Assembly: GCA_026393775.1 (NCBI GenBank)
Contig: JAPKZM010000082.1
Location: 1-7,837 of the forward strand
Direction: 5' to 3'
Length of the DNA: 7,837 nt
From: Candidatus Aminicenantota bacterium
GTDB lineage: Bacteria > Acidobacteriota > Aminicenantia > UBA2199
Shown here: piece by piece, positions 5,310 through 7,837 of the stretch
How positions within the stretch are numbered: position 1 is the first letter of the stretch
How the letters are laid out: every line of letters starts with the position of its first letter
The notes under the pieces: model-generated
The model's database searches: none
What the model was told of the DNA's origin: nothing
What the model saw: only the letters and a program-made list of their open reading frames with translations
Made by a program: the position numbers and the translations under genes

Positions 5310-6509
5310 TTAGCCGGCCCGGCTGAAGTTATCCCTGAATAACTTGTCAATAATCGACACGGGATCCCGGAAGCAGCAGGTCATGATCATGGCCGCAATG
5401 ACGAAAGCCTTATATCGCGCTTCCTTATATGTCTCGATCCGGTATTTTTCAAATACTTTCATGGTCACTTCGCCTTCCAGGCAGTTCAAACCCTGCACGT
5501 CGGCAGGGAGACAGTGAAGGTAAAGGGCGCTGCCGTTGCGGGTCGTTTTCATCAATTCCTCGTCGCACAACCAGTCCTTATGCCTGGCGTTCTGAGCCAG
5601 ACATTCTTTTTCCAATTCTTGCAAGCCTTTTTTGTCATCCTTGTAAATCAGATCCGTCCTTTTCTGCATCACCCAGTACGGAGCCCAGCTCTTGGGATAA
5701 ACGGCATCGGCGTTCTTGAAGGCTTCCTTCATATCGTGGGTAATCGTGAACGAACCGCCCGATTCCTTGGCGAACTTTTTGCTCGTTTCGACCACTTCCG
5801 GCACCAGATCGTATTTTTCCGGATAAGCCAGGACGATATCCATGCCGAACCTGCTTAAAAGGGAAATGATGCCCTGGGGCACCGACAGCGGCTTGCCGTA
5901 GCTCGGCGAATAGGCCCAGCTCATGACCAGTTTTTTGTGTTTCAATTCATTCAGGCCGCCGAAATAGTTTTTCAGGTGCACCAGGTCCGAAAGCGTCTGG
6001 GTGGGATGATCCAGATCGCACTGCAGGTTGATCACGGCAGGCCGGCGGCCCAGAACCCCTTCGGCAAAACCGTCATCCAAGGCGCGGGCAATTTCTTTCA
6101 TGAAATTGTGCCCTCTGCCCAGGAACATGTCATCCCTGATGCCGATCACCTCGCTCAGGAAGGAGATCATATTCGCTGTTTCCCTGATGGTCTCGCCATG
6201 GGCTATCTGGGATTTTTCCTCGTCCATTTCCTGGATCGTCAAGCCCAAAAGGTCGCAGGCGGAAGCGTAGGCCAACCTGGTTCTTGTCGATTTATCGCGA
6301 AAAAAAGACACGGCCAGCCCGGTGCGGAAGACCCTCAGCGCGACGTTGTCCCTATGAAACTCGCGCAAAATTTCAGCCAGAGTGATGACCGCTTGAATAT
6401 CATCCATGCTTTTATCCCACGAAAGCAAAAAATCATTTCTGAAGCCGTCGAAATTCAAGCGGTATAAATCGTCGATTTTCGTCTTGACATCGACATTAAT
6501 TTTACCCAT
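5310..6509 (-). CDS. ygeW: YgeW-type knotted carbamoyltransferase
   Basis: This 399-residue transcarbamylase matches the YgeW family in length (about 396 in E. coli) and motifs: FRDKSTRTRLAYASACDLLGL (71-91) for carbamoyl phosphate, EKSQIAHGETIRETANMISF (98-117), HPTQ (168-171), SWAYSPSYGKPLSVPQ (197-212), YPKSWAPY (271-278) and HCLPAD (332-337). E. coli YgeW was described as a knotted, ancestral catabolic transcarbamylase. It is linked with 2,3-diaminopropionate and ureido-compound breakdown, and with anaerobic urate use in gut bacteria. The ATG at 6509 lies 2 nt after the stop of the upstream PLP enzyme gene, implying coupled translation. A longer in-frame start at 6605 would overlap that gene and adds 32 residues with no family match, so it is rejected. 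Base composition looks more AT-rich than in the two transcarbamylases to its left. Confidence 0.94.
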   Translation of the reverse strand: MGKINVDVKTKIDDLYRLNFDGFRNDFLLSWDKSMDDIQAVITLAEILREFHRDNVALRVFRTGLAVSFFRDKSTRTRLAYASACDLLGLTIQEMDEEKSQIAHGETIRETANMISFLSEVIGIRDDMFLGRGHNFMKEIARALDDGFAEGVLGRRPAVINLQCDLDHPTQTLSDLVHLKNYFGGLNELKHKKLVMSWAYSPSYGKPLSVPQGIISLLSRFGMDIVLAYPEKYDLVPEVVETSKKFAKESGGSFTITHDMKEAFKNADAVYPKSWAPYWVMQKRTDLIYKDDKKGLQELEKECLAQNARHKDWLCDEELMKTTRNGSALYLHCLPADVQGLNCLEGEVTMKVFEKYRIETYKEARYKAFVIAAMIMTCCFRDPVSIIDKLFRDNFSRAG

Positions 6510-6511
6510 TT

Positions 6512-7837
6512 TTATGCTTCGACCTCTTGATTGAATTCTTTGATCAACGCATCGAATTTGTCGGCCGTCCCTTCGAAGATTTCTTTCCAGGTTTCCGGGC
6601 GCCAAAGAGCTTCCAAATCTTCGACCGCCTTGCCCTGTTGTTCCACCCAGGTGAAATATTTAAGGTTATGCAGGGCTTTGCGGTCATAGTAATTCAGCTC
6701 CTTTATCCAGTCTATGCCAACCCCGTGCAGGTATCGATCCAGATCCATCATGGCATTATTGTCCCCGTACTTGCCTCTTTGTGCTTCGAGTTCCCGCAGG
6801 CGTGATTCATACATCGCGGCTGAATCGGTGAAGATGGTGAATATCACGTCATTTTCATCTAACTCGTAATATTTTGCCATTTTGATTGAAGCGACGAGAT
6901 TGCAGATGCTTGAAATTCCCAGCAGCGGAAGTTTTTCAATGAATGCTTCGTCAAGGCCTTCCTTGGCCAGTATTTTTTTGCCCGCCGGCTCATTGAATAG
7001 TCGCAAAACCCGCATGGTATTTTCATCATCGATGGCAATGACATTGTCCGTATTCCGCACATTATGGATCCAGGGCACGTGCTTGTCCCCGATGCCTTCA
7101 ATTCGATGCCCGCCAAAACCGTTCAAGTAGAGGGTGGGGCATTGGAGCGCTTCGCTGGCCCCGATTTTTATCGTCGGACAGATCTTCTTCAAGTATTCAC
7201 CGGCACCGATCGTCCCGGCCGAGCCGGTCGCCGAAACATAAGCGGCCAGCCGGGATTTGCCATTCTTAATCTTGTTAAAAACTTCTTCTATAGCCGAACC
7301 GGTAATTTCATAGTGCCAGAGCGTATTGCCGAATTCTTCAAACTGGTTGAAAATAACGATCTTATCGCCTCGCTCTTTTCTGAGTTCCCAGCATTTATCA
7401 TAAATTTCCTTGACATTCGATTCGCAACCGGGCGTGGCGATGATCTCACTGGTATTGATTTTCTTGAGCCAGGCGAATCTTTCCTTGCTCATATCCTGCG
7501 GCAAAATGGCAATGGCGTCGCAAGCCAGCAGGGAACAATCAAAGGCACCGCCGCGGCAGTAATTTCCAGTTGAAGGCCAAACCGCTTTTTGCGTGGCGGG
7601 ATCAAACTGACCTGTAACCAGCCTTGGCACCAGGCAGCCGAAGGCGGCCCCGACCTTATGGGCGCCCGTAGGAAACCACTTGCCGGTCAAGCCGATTATT
7701 CTGGCTTTTACGCCAGTCAGCTCGTGGGGAATTTCAACATAGTTCACATCAGCGAACAATCCGCTGCCGCCGTTCTCCCTGGGATCATTCTTCCAGGTAA
7801 TGCGGAAAAGATTAACGGGATCCACATCCCAGAGTCC
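6512..7837 (-). CDS. fold-type II PLP-dependent enzyme (lyase-like), 5' end cut by right edge
   Basis: At least 441 residues are visible and the frame stays open to the window edge. A GTG at 7825 exists, but in-frame codons GLWDV precede it with no ribosome binding site visible, so the true start is probably outside. The protein belongs to the tryptophan synthase beta / cysteine synthase superfamily (PLP fold type II). The likely Schiff-base lysine is in TGAHKVGAAFG (visible residues 57-67), the carboxylate loop is STGNYCRGGA (89-98), and the PLP phosphate loop is ATGSAGTIGAG (203-213). A C-terminal extension of roughly 100 residues (YGDNNAMMDLDRYLHGVGID and on) is rich in charged and aromatic residues. 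It does not carry the motifs I know from YgeX diaminopropionate ammonia-lyase. Its stop is 2 nt before the ygeW-type gene, so it probably handles the amino acid freed by that enzyme (inference). Confidence 0.85.
   Translation of the reverse strand, partial: GLWDVDPVNLFRITWKNDPRENGGSGLFADVNYVEIPHELTGVKARIIGLTGKWFPTGAHKVGAAFGCLVPRLVTGQFDPATQKAVWPSTGNYCRGGAFDCSLLACDAIAILPQDMSKERFAWLKKINTSEIIATPGCESNVKEIYDKCWELRKERGDKIVIFNQFEEFGNTLWHYEITGSAIEEVFNKIKNGKSRLAAYVSATGSAGTIGAGEYLKKICPTIKIGASEALQCPTLYLNGFGGHRIEGIGDKHVPWIHNVRNTDNVIAIDDENTMRVLRLFNEPAGKKILAKEGLDEAFIEKLPLLGISSICNLVASIKMAKYYELDENDVIFTIFTDSAAMYESRLRELEAQRGKYGDNNAMMDLDRYLHGVGIDWIKELNYYDRKALHNLKYFTWVEQQGKAVEDLEALWRPETWKEIFEGTADKFDALIKEFNQEVEA

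Noticed and set aside
5310..5323. AGCCGGGCCGGCT palindrome at the end of the ygeW-type gene as a terminator
   Set aside because: The stem is only about 5 bp with a 3-nt loop, overlaps the stop codon and is not followed by a T-run.
5036..5350. Minus-strand open frame giving 11-residue repeats
   Set aside because: The periodicity comes from the 33-bp DNA repeat, which is a multiple of three; the frame overlaps two real genes and has no ribosome binding site or known domain.
6510..6605. Longer N-terminus of the ygeW-type protein (start at 6605)
   Set aside because: The 32 extra residues overlap the upstream gene and do not resemble the family; the ATG at 6509 gives the expected length.

Overview
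The window holds a compact set of catabolic nitrogen genes, all on the minus strand and so transcribed from right to left. The organism is a bacterium of moderate to high GC content. Shine-Dalgarno sites are clear at several genes, and one near-consensus sigma70-type promoter is visible. Enzyme content (YgeW-type transcarbamylase, carbamate kinase, a dihydropyrimidine dehydrogenase-like flavoprotein) suits an anaerobic or fermentative degrader of purines, pyrimidines, hydantoins or ureido amino acids. I cannot name the taxon from the sequence.

Layout in the direction of transcription: (1) a fold-type II PLP-dependent enzyme (right edge to 6512, 5' end cut off), followed 2 nt later by (2) a YgeW-type knotted carbamoyltransferase (6509-5310). 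Next comes a 221-bp AT-richer intergenic region with a 33-bp direct repeat, a 12-bp perfect inverted repeat and a possible promoter. It is followed by (3) a second carbamoyltransferase (5088-4069), (4) a third, divergent carbamoyltransferase (4040-2934), (5) carbamate kinase (2900-1950) and (6) a threonine synthase-like PLP enzyme (1895-648). A likely intrinsic terminator (541-593) abuts a strong promoter (521-549), which appears to drive (7) a DPD/PreT-like Fe-S/FAD oxidoreductase (457 to the left edge, 3' part missing).

Proposed joint function (inference): a reductase of the DPD type opens the way to hydrolysis of an N-heterocycle by hydrolases not in this window. The resulting ureido amino acids are phosphorolysed by three transcarbamylase paralogues to carbamoyl phosphate plus an amine. 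Carbamate kinase turns carbamoyl phosphate into ATP, ammonia and CO2, and the two PLP lyase-like enzymes deaminate or otherwise break down the freed amino acid. This resembles the E. coli ygeW-ygeX-ygeY-hyuA-yqeA-ygfK cluster, but has three transcarbamylases instead of one and two PLP enzymes that do not look like YgeX. The third transcarbamylase combines an SLRTR carbamoyl-phosphate loop with HPMP in place of HCLP, so its substrate is probably not ornithine. That unusual set is the most interesting part of the window.
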